A DNA stretch of 64,000 nucleotides from Telmatospirillum siberiense. GTDB lineage: Bacteria; Pseudomonadota; Alphaproteobacteria; Rhodospirillales; Magnetospirillaceae. How positions within the stretch are numbered: position 1 is the first letter of the stretch; each line of letters starts with the position of its first letter. Below the pieces are notes generated by a model, which saw nothing but the letters and a program-made list of their open reading frames with translations, did no database searches and was not told where the DNA came from. The position numbers were made by a program, and so were the translations under genes. This document shows, piece after piece, positions 53,960 through 63,818 of the stretch. Location of the stretch: positions 310,001 through 374,000 of the forward strand of contig NZ_PIUM01000002.1 in assembly GCF_002845745.1 (NCBI RefSeq), written 5' to 3'.

Positions 53960-54690
53960 GGAGTGGTCTCCGGCAATGCGACGTTAAGGGCCAAGGCGGT
54001 GAGGTTAGCGCGCAACTGCGCGATCCCCAAGCCGCTTTCGGCACTGGTGGACAATATCTCGGGATGGGCGGCGGGGCGTTTGGCGATGGAGGCGGCGACC
54101 TCCGCCCGAACGGTTTCGAGCGCCGAGGGCTTGATCTTGTCGGCTTTGGTCAAGACGATCTGGTAGTTGACCGCGCTCTTGTCGAGCATGGTCATCACCT
54201 CGTCGTCGCTGTCCTTGAGACCGTGCCGCGAATCGATCAGAACGCAGGTGCGCCGCAACACCGTGCGGCCTTTCAGATAAGCCTCGACCAGCGCGTTCCA
54301 CTCGGCGACCTGGTTTTTCGGGGCCTGGGCGTAGCCATAGCCCGGCAGATCGACCAGCATCAGGCGCCGTCCCAGATCGAAGAAGTTGATCTGCTGGGTC
54401 CGGCCGGGCGTGTTGGAGGCGCGGGCCAATCCGTTGCGTCCGGTGAGCGCGTTGATGAGGCTGGACTTTCCGACATTGGAACGTCCGGCGAAGGCCACTT
54501 CCGGCAGGGAGGCCGACGGCAGGCGGGCCAGCGTCGCCGTGCCCGCGACGAAGCCGCATTCCTTGGCGAACAGGAGGCGGCCCGCCTCGATGCGGGCCGC
54601 CTCCTCGCCGTCGGTGACGGGGGCGGTCAGGTTCGGTCCTGCCGGCGCATGATCAGCCACTGCTGGGCGATCGACAATGTATTGCTCCAT
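53956..54690 (-). CDS. engB: Ribosome biogenesis GTPase EngB/YsxC
   Basis: 244 residues from ATG 54690, overlapping the yidC end by 64 bp; GTG 54660 (shorter overlap) is an alternative and no ribosome site favours either. G1 [10 protein letters not shown]2 TPGRTQ, G3 DLPGYGYA, G4 TKAD and G5 TSAESG are intact. GTPase needed for 50S assembly. Between yidC and argB. Confidence 0.92.
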   Translation of the reverse strand: MEQYIVDRPAVADHAPAGPNLTAPVTDGEEAARIEAGRLLFAKECGFVAGTATLARLPSASLPEVAFAGRSNVGKSSLINALTGRNGLARASNTPGRTQQINFFDLGRRLMLVDLPGYGYAQAPKNQVAEWNALVEAYLKGRTVLRRTCVLIDSRHGLKDSDDEVMTMLDKSAVNYQIVLTKADKIKPSALETVRAEVAASIAKRPAAHPEILSTSAESGLGIAQLRANLTALALNVALPETTP

Positions 54691-56360
54691 GCCCAGTAGA
54701 TCACCAGTCCGGCCGGGAAACTGGCCAGCATGAAGGTGAAGATGATCGGCAGGAAGGTGAACATCTTGGCCTGGATGGGATCGGCCGGCGCCGGATTCAG
54801 CTTCTGCTGCAGATACATGGTGACGCCCATGATCAGCGGCCAAATGCCGATATGCAGGAATTCCGGCGGCACCCAGGGGATCAGGCCGAACAGATTGAAA
54901 ATCGTGGTCGGGTCTGGAACCGAGAGATCCTTGATCCAGCCGAAGAAGGGCGCCTGGCGCATCTCGATGGTGACGTAAAGCACCTTATAGAGGGCGAAGA
55001 ACACCGGGATCTGGATCAGGATGGGCAGGCAGCCGGAGACCGGGTTGGCCTTCTCGCGCTTGTAGAGCGCCATCATTTCCTGATTGAGGCGGGCCCGGTC
55101 GTCGCCGAAACGTTCCTGCAGTTTCTTCACCTCGGGTTGCAGCTTCTTCATCTTGCTCATCGCCTTGTAGGACTTGTTGGCGATGGGGAAGAAGGCGCCC
55201 TTGATGATCACCGTGAAGATCAGGATGGCGATGCCGAAATTGGCCACTTCGGAATGGATGAAGCGCAGGAAATAGAAGAAGGGCTTGGTCAGGAAATAGA
55301 ACCAGCCGAAGTCGATGGCCAGATCGAAACGGGGAATTCCCAGCTTCTCGCCATAGGCGTCGAGCTTGGCGAGCTCCTTGGCTCCGGCGAAGAAGTGACT
55401 GGTGGTTTCCGAACTGGCCCCGGCCGCCACGGTCAGGCCGCCCCCCAGCCAATCGCTCTGGTAACGGTCGACACCGTCCACCGCGCGCCAGTTCATCCGG
55501 GTGGAGATCGGCATGCTCTGGTCGGGGATGAGCGCCGTCAGCCAGTATTTGTCGGTGAAGCCAATCCATCCGCCGGTGCTCTTGGCCTCGACCAGATGCT
55601 CGTCCTCGCGCAACTTCTTGTATTTCATTTCCTTGAGCGTGCCGTCCAGCACACCCAGGGCGCCCTCATGCAGGATGTAGATGTCCTGCGTTTTCGGCGT
55701 GCCCCAGCGCGACACCAGGGCGTAGGGGAACAGGGTGATGGGCGAAGATCCGGTGTTCTCCACCTTCTGCGTCACGCTGAACATGTAGTTGGCGTCCACC
55801 GTGTAGGTCCGGCTGAACTTCAGGCCGTGTCCGTTTTCCCAGGTCAAGGTGACGGGAGTGTCGGGCGTCAGGGTCTGGCCGCTGGCCGTCCACAGGGTAT
55901 CCGGGCCGGGAATGGCGTCCTTGTCCTTGGCGTCTGCCGCGACGAAGCCGAATTCGGCGTAATAGGCGCCGGCGCCGGCTCCCGGCGACAGCAAGGTGAT
56001 TTCCGGGCTGGCGGGGTCGGGGCTTTCATGGAAATGCACCAGATCGAGATCGTCGATCCGGCCACCCATCAGCGAGAAGGATCCGCTCAGGCTGGGGGTG
56101 CTGATCTTCACGCGCGGAGCCTGGGCGATGGCTGCCGCCCGCGTTTCCGCCGAGACGACCGCGGGGACCACGGCCGAGGTCTGTTGATCCGGCACTTTCG
56201 GCACGGCTGACGTCTGTTTGTCCGGACCCGCTTGAGTGTCGGTCTGGCCGGAAGGCGTTTGGCCGGGCGGCGTGGCCGGTTTGGGCATCAGGAACTGCCA
56301 ACCGAGCAGAATGGCCACCGAAAGGGCAATCGCCAGGATAATGTTCTTCTGTTCGTTCAT
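54627..56360 (-). CDS. yidC: Membrane protein insertase YidC
   Basis: 577 residues. N-terminal signal anchor (IILAIALSVAILLGWQFLM), a Pro/Gln-rich linker, large periplasmic P1 domain (about 75-350), then five conserved transmembrane segments with NFGIAILIFTVIIKGAFFPIANKSYKAMSKMKKLQPE and the coiled hairpin. Inserts membrane proteins with or without Sec. Gram-negative type (about 550-600 residues). Confidence 0.97.
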   Translation of the reverse strand: MNEQKNIILAIALSVAILLGWQFLMPKPATPPGQTPSGQTDTQAGPDKQTSAVPKVPDQQTSAVVPAVVSAETRAAAIAQAPRVKISTPSLSGSFSLMGGRIDDLDLVHFHESPDPASPEITLLSPGAGAGAYYAEFGFVAADAKDKDAIPGPDTLWTASGQTLTPDTPVTLTWENGHGLKFSRTYTVDANYMFSVTQKVENTGSSPITLFPYALVSRWGTPKTQDIYILHEGALGVLDGTLKEMKYKKLREDEHLVEAKSTGGWIGFTDKYWLTALIPDQSMPISTRMNWRAVDGVDRYQSDWLGGGLTVAAGASSETTSHFFAGAKELAKLDAYGEKLGIPRFDLAIDFGWFYFLTKPFFYFLRFIHSEVANFGIAILIFTVIIKGAFFPIANKSYKAMSKMKKLQPEVKKLQERFGDDRARLNQEMMALYKREKANPVSGCLPILIQIPVFFALYKVLYVTIEMRQAPFFGWIKDLSVPDPTTIFNLFGLIPWVPPEFLHIGIWPLIMGVTMYLQQKLNPAPADPIQAKMFTFLPIIFTFMLASFPAGLVIYWAWSNTLSIAQQWLIMRRQDRT

Positions 56361-56387
56361 GACTTTCTTTCCGGAAGGCCGGACGGG

Positions 56388-56681
56388 CTAATGGGAGCCT
56401 GTGGGACAACAAGAGCCGCCGCCATGGTGGCGGTGGCCGCGGGCGTGGTGGATGTGCGGTTCGGGGACCGGATCATAGCCGGAGCCGCCCCACGGGTGGC
56501 ATCGTGACAAGCGCTTGACGATCAGCCAAATGCCTACAAGCGCGCCATGCTTGTCCAGTGCCTCCATCCCATAGGCCGAACAGGTGGGCAGGAAGCGGCA
56601 GCTATGCGCCGGTAAAATCGGCGATAGCAACAACTGGTAGCCGCGGATCAAGCCGCGGAGCGACGCGCTGACCAGTTTCAT
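56388..56681 (-). CDS. yidD: Membrane protein insertion efficiency factor YidD
   Basis: 97 residues from ATG 56681 (ATGA overlap with rnpA). Contains the family core [33 protein letters not shown] and [17 protein letters not shown]. The tail is His-rich ([14 protein letters not shown]) and ends in paired Cys. Amphipathic-helix protein assisting YidC. Confidence 0.95.
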   Translation of the reverse strand: MKLVSASLRGLIRGYQLLLSPILPAHSCRFLPTCSAYGMEALDKHGALVGIWLIVKRLSRCHPWGGSGYDPVPEPHIHHARGHRHHGGGSCCPTGSH

Positions 56682-57130
56682 GGAGCCTCTTGACCACTCT
56701 GCAGGCCTTGGGGTGGACGATCGGCGGAATCGCAAGGGCGATCCGCGCCCACACGTTTTAACGCGGTTTGCAAATCCTGCAAGAGCAGAGCGAAGGGCCG
56801 GCGCAAGGTTTCTTGGCGGCCGATCAGCACATAGTCATAGCCGGGCATGGCCCGGACCGGTAAAACCGCCGCCGCCGCCGCGCGCAAACGCCGTTTGGCG
56901 CGGTTTCGCGCCACCGAGTTGCCCACTTTTTTGCTGCAGGTAAATCCCACGCGCAAATCGGTTGCCGTCTCACCGGAAGCGGGAGCGGCATCGGCGCAGT
57001 CTGTGGGAGAGGATGAGTCGATGATAGCCGGCGCCGCCTGCAAAATCAGGCCGGGCGCCGCCCATTTGCGCCGCAAGCCGGCGACGCGGAGAAATTCGGA
57101 ACGACGCTTCAGGCGTCCGACCGTCATCAT
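56678..57130 (-). CDS. rnpA: Ribonuclease P protein component
   Basis: 150 residues, longer than the usual 110-130. [28 protein letters not shown] gives the N-terminal RNA-binding part; [24 protein letters not shown] is the RNR motif. The extra length comes from an acidic insert ([25 protein letters not shown], in the middle) and a C-terminal tail. Cofactor of RNase P RNA in tRNA 5' maturation. Lies 53 bp after rpmH. Confidence 0.95.
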   Translation of the reverse strand: MMTVGRLKRRSEFLRVAGLRRKWAAPGLILQAAPAIIDSSSPTDCADAAPASGETATDLRVGFTCSKKVGNSVARNRAKRRLRAAAAAVLPVRAMPGYDYVLIGRQETLRRPFALLLQDLQTALKRVGADRPCDSADRPPQGLQSGQEAP

Positions 57131-57183
57131 CCGCGCATCCGGCGCGTCATCGTGGCCGCGACCCGCCGGCAAAGCCGACAGGA

Positions 57184-57318
57184 TCAGGCGGAGAGGCGCT
57201 TGCGGCCCTTGGCGCGACGCTCGGACAGAACGCGGCGACCGCCGACGGTGGCCATGCGGGAGCGGAAGCCGTGGCGGCGGGCGCGGACGAGCTTGCTGGG
57301 TTGATAGGTACGCTTCAC
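57184..57318 (-). CDS. rpmH: 50S ribosomal protein L34
   Basis: 44 residues from GTG 57318 (GGAG 8 nt upstream): [18 protein letters not shown]... ending KGRKRLSA, highly basic. Smallest universal bacterial ribosomal protein. First gene of the rpmH-rnpA-yidD-yidC-engB-argB operon. Confidence 0.97.
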   Translation of the reverse strand: MKRTYQPSKLVRARRHGFRSRMATVGGRRVLSERRAKGRKRLSA

Positions 57319-57646
57319 GGTTCGAACTCCAAACGGCCCAAGAAAAAGGGAGGAACGGTGTATAGGGACTTGTGCCGGACGAGTCAATCGTCATGACGCG
57401 AACCTTAACGGTGATCGCTTCGGGTCAGCGGCTTGGCATTGGCCGATGGGGCCCCAAAGGGGATTTTTTGAGCGCTTCGTTGAAGGTCGTGCCGTTTATG
57501 TTGCGAGGACCGATATCGAGAAGCGGTCATGGACATTTTCCCACCGTTGACGGTCCCTTGCGTCAGGATTTTCCGGGCTTGACCCGTTCATGTCGTCTAT
57601 GGCCCCTTGGCCTCGGCCACAGAGTCTACCGTCGAAGGGGACAAGG
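57319..57646. other. Divergent promoter region of rpmH and the acid phosphatase gene
   Basis: 328 bp without a credible gene. It must hold the rpmH promoter on the minus strand and the phosphatase promoter on the plus strand, but I find no clear -35/-10 pair. A short CCCC-AAA-GGGG hairpin with a T-run (57452-57469) is present. No DnaA boxes were seen. Confidence 0.5.
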
Positions 57647-58387
57647 ATGCGCATATCGTTGCCGAATCATCCGCTCCGTCACGCTCTTTTTCTTATCCTG
57701 TCTCTGACGTTCGGATTTCCGGCGCAGGCGGCGTCCGACGCCCATTATGTGGGGATCGCCCAGGTCGATCTCGGGCGGCTGTTGTCGCCGCCTCCCTCTC
57801 CCGGGACATCCGAGGAGAAATCAGACCTTGAGGCGGTTGTCGAAGCCTCGCGAAGCCGTTCTCCACAGGAGGCCGAGGCGGCACGCGCCGATGGGGAAAG
57901 GTCTGTACTGCGTTTCGCCGATGCCTTGGGTGACGGTTTCACCGCCGGGAAGCTGACCTTTTCCCTGCCGTTTTTCGCCCGGGTGGGGGGCGATATCCAT
58001 GCCATCGTCGGCACGGCCAAAGTCGATTTCGATCGGTTGCGGCCCTATATCGTCGACACGCGCGTGGAAGCGTTGCGCAATGATGCGGAGATGTCGCCGG
58101 CGCCTCATCATCGCAGCGGATCCTATCCCAGCGGGCACGCGAGCTTCGCCTATGCCGCGGCTATCCTGCTGGCGGCCATGGTTCCCGAAAAATCTTCTGA
58201 AATTTTCGCCCGGGCGGCGCTTTACGCCCATCACCGGCTGGTCGCCGGCGTCCATTATCCGACCGATATCGAGGCCGGTCGCATCGCCGGAACGGTGATC
58301 GCCAACGTCCTCCTGCACGACCCGCGTTTCATGGCGGACTACGCCCGTTCCCGTGAGGAGATCCGCCATGCCGTCGGGGTGGATTAG
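57647..58387 (+). CDS. PAP2-type acid phosphatase (class A-like), exported
   Basis: 246 residues from ATG 57647. Signal peptide (FLILSLTFGFPAQA), then a PAP2 domain: Lys and Arg in KVDFDRLRPYI, SGSYPSGHASFAYA and YAHHRLVAGVHYPTDIEAG are the three phosphatase motifs, with His in place of the Ser of SRxxxxxHxxxD. Periplasmic non-specific phosphomonoesterase. Monocistronic. Confidence 0.9.
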   Translation: MRISLPNHPLRHALFLILSLTFGFPAQAASDAHYVGIAQVDLGRLLSPPPSPGTSEEKSDLEAVVEASRSRSPQEAEAARADGERSVLRFADALGDGFTAGKLTFSLPFFARVGGDIHAIVGTAKVDFDRLRPYIVDTRVEALRNDAEMSPAPHHRSGSYPSGHASFAYAAAILLAAMVPEKSSEIFARAALYAHHRLVAGVHYPTDIEAGRIAGTVIANVLLHDPRFMADYARSREEIRHAVGVD

Positions 58388-58441
58388 CGCGCTGCGGTTG
58401 GATTGAATCGCGCCCGTTAGTCTGAGCGGCGTTTGAGCAAT

Positions 58442-58462
58442 TGAAAAAACGGAGTTTTTTCA
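58442..58462. terminator. Two-way terminator between phosphatase and response-regulator genes
   Basis: TGAAAAAAC-GGA-GTTTTTTCA: a 9-bp stem whose arms supply the T-run on either strand. Lies between convergent genes. Confidence 0.75.
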
Positions 58463-58475
58463 GCGTCACGCAAGC

Positions 58476-59117
58476 CTAGAGTGGGGCTTCGAACCAGCCT
58501 TGCGCCGCGGCGAAGCGGATGATCTGGACGCGTGTCCTCAAGTTGAGTTTTTCGGCGGCGCGCACTTTGTAGGTTTCCACCGTCTTGATGCTGATGAGCA
58601 GGCGTTCAGCGATCTCCTTGGTGGTGAACCCCTGTGCGAGCAGGCGCAGGACGCTGGTTTCGCGCTCGCTCAGGATGTCGGCGTTGGGCAGCCTGCCGGG
58701 GGGCGGCGCCACGGCCTTGGCGGCGATGGCCGGGTCGAGATACATTTCCTGGCGGGCCACCGTGCGAACGGCGCGGACCAGATCCTCGGCCGCCGACCGC
58801 TTCAGCAGATAGCCGTCGACGCCTGCCAGTAGTGCCTGCTGAAGATAGCTTTGGTCTTCATGGACGGTCAGGGCGAGCAGGCGGACGGACGGCACCTCGG
58901 CTTTCAGGCGGCGGATCAGCTCGATTCCGTCCATGTCGCCGATCGAGATGTCGACCACGGCGACGTCGGGGATGGTCGCGGCGATCTCCGCCGCGGCGGA
59001 AAGTCCGCTGGTGGACGCGCTGACCACGGTGATGTCGGGTTCGGTCTCGATCAACGCCTTGATGCCGGTGAGCACGATCGGATGGTCGTCGGCGAGGGCG
59101 ACGCGAATTGCCGTCAT
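58476..59117 (-). CDS. NarL/LuxR-type response regulator
   Basis: 213 residues. Receiver domain with Asp10/Asp11 and phosphoacceptor Asp56 (VVDISIGDMDG), Lys in YLLKRSA, followed by a LuxR-type HTH (ILSERETSVLRLLAQGFTTKEIAERLLISIKTVETYKVRAAEKLNL). Its start overlaps the kinase stop (ATGA), so kinase and regulator form a cognate pair. Confidence 0.95.
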   Translation of the reverse strand: MTAIRVALADDHPIVLTGIKALIETEPDITVVSASTSGLSAAAEIAATIPDVAVVDISIGDMDGIELIRRLKAEVPSVRLLALTVHEDQSYLQQALLAGVDGYLLKRSAAEDLVRAVRTVARQEMYLDPAIAAKAVAPPPGRLPNADILSERETSVLRLLAQGFTTKEIAERLLISIKTVETYKVRAAEKLNLRTRVQIIRFAAAQGWFEAPL

Positions 59118-61180
59118 GCCGCTTCTCCCGGCTGGTCGATGGCGGGGAGGGGGATGCGGACGAAGATCGCCGTGCCCGCGCCGATTTCACTTTCGATCTT
59201 CAATTGCCCGTTGACCAGTTCCAGCCGTTCGCGGATGCCCAGCAGGCCTAGGTGGCGTTGCGAGGAGGGGGTGGCGGAGCCGTCGGCGAATCCTCGTCCG
59301 TTATCCTCGACGATCAGCACCAATTGTCCCGGACGGCGATCCAGTGTGACGTTGACGGCCGACGCCTCGGCATGTTTGACGATATTGGTCAACAGTTCGA
59401 CGATGATGCGGTAGACGGTGGTTTCGATGACGGGGGCCAGTCTCGGTCCTTCCAGTCCTCGCATGAAGACGTCCAGGTCGATACCTGTCTGATTGCGCCA
59501 TTCGTCGAGCAAGGTGGCGAGCGCATCGCGCAACCCGATATCGTCGAGGGCCGTGGGGCGCAATTCGACGGCGGCGCGGTGAATGTCCTGGCTGATGTCG
59601 GAAATCATCTTTTTCAGCTCCTTGCAGGCATCGAGGGTGGCGGGCGACGCCGCTTCGACTTCCAGCCGCTTCAGCCGCAAGGACAGGCCGGCGACCGTTT
59701 GGCCGACACGGTCGTGAAGATCGCGGGCGATGCGCCGTCGTTCGTCCTCCTGCGCGGAGTTGAGCAGGGTCAACAACAGGCGATGTTCCGCTTCCGCTTT
59801 CTTCTGCTTGTCGATATTGACGATGACGCCATAGATACCGGCCGTCTTGTTCGAACCGTGCTCGGGAACCTGGCCGGAAATGCGCAGCCAACGGACGTTG
59901 CCGTCGGCCAGCATGGCCCGGACGTTGACCTCGTAAGGGGTTTGATCGTGCCGGCATTGCCGCATGGCGAGATCGACCGCCTCCCGGTCCTCGGGATGGA
60001 TGGTGGCCAGAAAGGCATCGTAACTGTTGAGATGCCCCGTCAGGCCGCAAAGGCGGCGGCAACGTTCGCACCATTCAATGTTGTCGCTGCCAAATCTCCA
60101 GTGCCAGGTGCCGATGTCGGCGGTTTCGACCGCCAACAGGCGCCATGCTTCGCTCCGGCGCAGCACCTGTTCGGCGCCTTCCATCTCGACGCGGCGTCGT
60201 GCCGCGATGGAGTGCGCCACCAGGCTGGCCAGCAAGGCGGTCAGAAAGAGGGCGCCGGTGCCGGCCAGGACGATCATCAGCCATGCCCTTCGGACCGGCT
60301 TGTCGAGGGACGCTTTGGGCATTCTCAGATGTACGGTCCAGGCGCTGAGCGGGATCTTTTGCGAGACCGCGTAGACGGCCTGGCCATTGGGCAGGATCTC
60401 CTCGTGAATGGCCGCGTTGTCCTTGCAGCAGATGGCGATGTCGAATTTATCGCCGATGCCGAACTGTCCGCGGTGGCGTCTGTCCGTGCTGGCGATGATC
60501 CGGCCCGAGGCGTCGACCAGGGCGCCGTCCCAGCCCTTGGGGAGATCGGCCATGTTCAGCGTCTCTTCGAAGGTGCCGGGTTTTATGCCGACGGAGACGA
60601 CGAAGCGCACCGAATCCTGGCGAACGACCGGATAGTGAATCGGGATGCTGGCGGTCTGCGCCAGGGTTCCCGACGGTAGATAGCCGCCGACGGTGGCCTT
60701 CGCCGTTTCCACCGCTTTGCGGAAGCCGTCGATGTCTCCGTTGCTGCCGGCCGGTTGGCCGCCGGGCTGTTCGGCGTTCAGGATCTGCGCGCCGGATGTC
60801 GCCGCGAGAGACACGGTCAACCAGTTTGGATGCAGGGTCTGCAGACGCTGGGCATGTTCGAGGAAGCTCGATGTGTCGTCGCGGTTGAGCCTGCGCAGGT
60901 TCGCCAAAGGTTGCGCCGCCTCGATTTCGCCTTCCAGTTCGGTTTCCACCTGGTGGGCCAGGCGCTCGGCGCGCAGGGCAACTTGCAAGGCGACTGTTTG
61001 GCGTTCCTGTGTGCTTGAGCGATATCCGCTAATTATTCCTAACAATATTAATGGAATTGCCGCAGATAGTACTATAATTAAGAACGGTCGAAGTGAAATA
61101 TCAAAAATATAGCGTTTATATTTTTGTGATATGAGTTTAAATTCACTAATTTCAGTGGAAATCTCCATATTTTCCGCCAT
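59114..61180 (-). CDS. Membrane sensor kinase of the NarX/HisKA_3 type
   Basis: 688 residues from ATG 61180; ATG 61168 has a GGCGGA 5 nt before it and may be the true start. TM1 (about 33-52), an extracytoplasmic Cache-like domain (about 55-300), TM2 (about 308-330), a PAS domain (about 350-470) and a HisKA_3 transmitter with His489 in RRRIARDLHDRVGQTV, followed by HATPase (LTNIVKHAEAS, EDNGRGF, GLLGIRERLE). The first ~55 codons are strikingly AT-rich. Divergent from the TonB-receptor gene. Confidence 0.93.
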   Translation of the reverse strand: MAENMEISTEISEFKLISQKYKRYIFDISLRPFLIIVLSAAIPLILLGIISGYRSSTQERQTVALQVALRAERLAHQVETELEGEIEAAQPLANLRRLNRDDTSSFLEHAQRLQTLHPNWLTVSLAATSGAQILNAEQPGGQPAGSNGDIDGFRKAVETAKATVGGYLPSGTLAQTASIPIHYPVVRQDSVRFVVSVGIKPGTFEETLNMADLPKGWDGALVDASGRIIASTDRRHRGQFGIGDKFDIAICCKDNAAIHEEILPNGQAVYAVSQKIPLSAWTVHLRMPKASLDKPVRRAWLMIVLAGTGALFLTALLASLVAHSIAARRRVEMEGAEQVLRRSEAWRLLAVETADIGTWHWRFGSDNIEWCERCRRLCGLTGHLNSYDAFLATIHPEDREAVDLAMRQCRHDQTPYEVNVRAMLADGNVRWLRISGQVPEHGSNKTAGIYGVIVNIDKQKKAEAEHRLLLTLLNSAQEDERRRIARDLHDRVGQTVAGLSLRLKRLEVEAASPATLDACKELKKMISDISQDIHRAAVELRPTALDDIGLRDALATLLDEWRNQTGIDLDVFMRGLEGPRLAPVIETTVYRIIVELLTNIVKHAEASAVNVTLDRRPGQLVLIVEDNGRGFADGSATPSSQRHLGLLGIRERLELVNGQLKIESEIGAGTAIFVRIPLPAIDQPGEAA

Positions 61181-61503
61181 TTCAAAAAATTTTATTTTGC
61201 ATTTTTCATTATCAATTTTTGTATTTTATGTGTTCTGCGATATTCGGGCGGATATCAAAGAAGTATTGTTTTGGTGGAATAGGGCGTCGCCTTCGCATAT
61301 TTTAAAGAATATTTAATGAAATAATCTGGATGATTCGCCTAGTTCAATAGCATAAGTTTAATCAATATTCTGTTACAGAAATATTTCACTTTCTGTTGGC
61401 GTGTGGGGATAATCCTGACAGGTTTATCGTTTCTTTCCGACATCATTATCATTGTCGCTTATGACATATTGCCGCCGACTTAATTTGTTTGGGGGGCAAA
61501 GAC
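61181..61503. other. AT-rich divergent promoter region
   Basis: 323 bp far below the window's GC level, between the sensor kinase and the TonB-dependent receptor. Contains the Fur-box-like site at 61439-61456. No ORF is convincing. Confidence 0.65.
61439..61456. promoter_or_regulatory. Fur-box-like site upstream of the TonB receptor
   Basis: Read on the minus strand, GACAAT-GATAAT-GATGTC matches three successive GATAAT-type hexamers of the Fur consensus with few mismatches. It lies about 50-65 bp upstream of the receptor start. Confidence 0.5.
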
Positions 61504-63783
61504 GTGTTGGCAGCCGTACATTCCGGAGTTGGTTTGGATAATCGTGCGTATTTCCGCGCCGTCGGTCTTTCCGTGGCGGCGCTTCTGGCGAGTACCGCGC
61601 TGGCGGGGGCTCAGACGCTCGATCTGGGCGCCGTCGATGTCGCCGGGTCGGGGGGCAATAACGATACTGCGGTCGGGAGCAAGGCTGCGCCCGGCACTGC
61701 CGCGGCGATCGCGCCGACGCAAAGCAGCCTTTACGCCACCGAGCCCCAGACCATTATCAGCGATCGCTACATCAGCGACATGCTGCCGCCGCAGTCGGAC
61801 ATGTCGGCGATCGTCAAGATGGCGCCCAGCGTCTATACCACCAGCCCGAACGGGCCGGGGGCGTCCGAGGCCAAGATCCAGATGCGCGGTTTCGTCGACG
61901 GTCAATACAACATCACCATCGATGGCGTGCCTTTCGGTGACGCCAACGACCCGACCCATCATTCCACCGCCTATCTGCCGTCTGGATCTCTCAGCCAAGT
62001 GATCATCGATCGCGGACCCGGACAGGCCAGCACCCAGGGCTATTCATCGTTCGGCGGCAGCGTCAATTTGTTCTCGCGCGCCTTCTCCGACACGGCCGGT
62101 GGGCATGTGGACACCGGTTGGGGCAGCGACAACACGCAGAACTACAATCTCGAGGCGCAATCCGGCCTCATCAAGGAGACCGGGACCAAGGTTCTGTTCA
62201 ACTACGACAACACGATGACCGATGGCGCATTGCAATACGCCGCCGCCGCACACAAAAACTACATGCTGAAGATCGACCAGCCGATCGGAGAAAGCTGGGA
62301 CATGACCCTCATGAGCTCGGTGGAGACGGGCATGTATTACGGTCTGGCCCAGATCACCATGGCGCAGGCGGCCAAGTACGGGAAGTCTTATGCCGGCCTG
62401 AATGCCAATCCGTCCAGCGCCGATTATTTCGGCTTCAATCACGTCCATAAGACGACGGATTTCGAGATCATGACGTTGACCGGCGATGCCGGACTCTTCC
62501 AGGTCGACAACAAGGCTTACACCTACGCCTACGTCAACAAGGATCTCGAAGAGAAAGACCAGACGACGGAAACCACCACGTCACTTTACACCAAGGCCCA
62601 GTTGGCGGCCAACCCGGCCCTGGCCAACGACGTGATGGGATTGGCCAAGGAAAACCGCTTCCGCGCTTTCGGGGACATTCTTACGCTGTCGCGCGACGTC
62701 GATGCCGGGATTTGGTCGGGCACCGGGCGTTTCGGGGCCTGGGTCGAGCATGTCAACAACACGCGTTATCTGATCCAGCGTGACGACACGCTGGGGCTCG
62801 CCGTTCCGACGACGACCTATCCCGCCGCCTATCAGTACAATATCCTTTCGAAGATCGACACTTTCCAGCCGTTCGTCGAATATGAGTGGAAGCCCTCGGA
62901 CCGCTGGAGCCTGACGCCCGGCTACAAGCATTATGATTTCAGCCGCGACCAGTTCGGCAATCCCAACCAGACGGCCGGCGGCAAGACACAGACGGTCCGC
63001 ACGCAGGCGATTAACGCCGCCTATTACGCCGATCTGCCCTATTTCACCGCCCGCTATCGCGTTTTGCCCGAGCTTTCCGCCTATTTCCAATATGCGCAGG
63101 GCATCCAGGCGCCGACCGTCAACGCCCTTTACGTGGCGGACCCGCAGGCCAATAAGATGCAGCCGCAGACCACCACCAATTACCAGGTGGGGGCGGTTTG
63201 GAAGAACGATCGCATCACGGCCGATGCCGATCTTTATTTCATCGATTTCGCCAACTATGCCCAGTTGAACGGCAGCGGCAATAATGCCTACTACAGCAAT
63301 ATCGGCGGCGTGGATTATCAGGGCATCGAAGGCGAGGCGACCGGTGTCGTCGGTGCCGGATTCAGCCTTTATACCAGCGGAAGCCTGAACAGCGCCAAGA
63401 CCAAGGGAACCAATCTCTGGGTGGCCAATGCTCCCGACGTGACCTTGGGCGGGGGTCTGCTTTACGACAAGGACGGCGCTTTCGGCTCGTTCCTCACCAA
63501 ATATGTCGGTCATCGTTACGCCGGCAGCCAGGTGGCCGGGACCGATTTCAACCGCCTGAAGCCGTTCAACTCGACGGATCTGGTGGTCGGCTATCGTTTC
63601 GGCAATGTGGTGGCGCATACCAGCGACATCAAAATCTCCTTCGGCATCACCAATCTGTTCGACCACCACACCATCACCGATGCGTCGAGCATGCTGAGCG
63701 GCAGCACGCCGACGCCGGCCTCCGCCACTTATTACTGGATGTCGGGACGGAGTTATTTCGGAACCCTCTCCGTCTCTTTCTAA
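61504..63783 (+). CDS. TonB-dependent outer-membrane receptor
   Basis: 759 residues from GTG 61504 (GGGGGG 8 nt upstream). Signal peptide (AVGLSVAALLASTALAGA), then a plug domain (QTIISDRYISDMLPPQSDMSAIVKMAPSVYTTSPNGPGASEAKIQMRGFVDGQYNITIDGVPFGD) and a C-terminal beta-barrel ending in Phe (GTLSVSF). The TonB box is not obvious. An iron or other metal complex is the likely ligand because of the Fur-like site and the downstream ExbB gene. Substrate unassigned. Confidence 0.93.
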   Translation: MLAAVHSGVGLDNRAYFRAVGLSVAALLASTALAGAQTLDLGAVDVAGSGGNNDTAVGSKAAPGTAAAIAPTQSSLYATEPQTIISDRYISDMLPPQSDMSAIVKMAPSVYTTSPNGPGASEAKIQMRGFVDGQYNITIDGVPFGDANDPTHHSTAYLPSGSLSQVIIDRGPGQASTQGYSSFGGSVNLFSRAFSDTAGGHVDTGWGSDNTQNYNLEAQSGLIKETGTKVLFNYDNTMTDGALQYAAAAHKNYMLKIDQPIGESWDMTLMSSVETGMYYGLAQITMAQAAKYGKSYAGLNANPSSADYFGFNHVHKTTDFEIMTLTGDAGLFQVDNKAYTYAYVNKDLEEKDQTTETTTSLYTKAQLAANPALANDVMGLAKENRFRAFGDILTLSRDVDAGIWSGTGRFGAWVEHVNNTRYLIQRDDTLGLAVPTTTYPAAYQYNILSKIDTFQPFVEYEWKPSDRWSLTPGYKHYDFSRDQFGNPNQTAGGKTQTVRTQAINAAYYADLPYFTARYRVLPELSAYFQYAQGIQAPTVNALYVADPQANKMQPQTTTNYQVGAVWKNDRITADADLYFIDFANYAQLNGSGNNAYYSNIGGVDYQGIEGEATGVVGAGFSLYTSGSLNSAKTKGTNLWVANAPDVTLGGGLLYDKDGAFGSFLTKYVGHRYAGSQVAGTDFNRLKPFNSTDLVVGYRFGNVVAHTSDIKISFGITNLFDHHTITDASSMLSGSTPTPASATYYWMSGRSYFGTLSVSF

Positions 63784-63818
63784 GCGCACCTCCTCACTGA
63801 CCCGTTCGGAGCTTTGGA

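Noticed and set aside
57452-57469. CCCC-AAA-GGGG hairpin with T-run as terminator of a small RNA
   Set aside because: Only a 4-bp stem, and no upstream promoter or gene on that strand to terminate.
57319-57646. Chromosome origin next to rpmH
   Set aside because: rpmH-rnpA clusters flank oriC in some bacteria, but no DnaA boxes, dnaA gene or AT-rich unwinding region are here.
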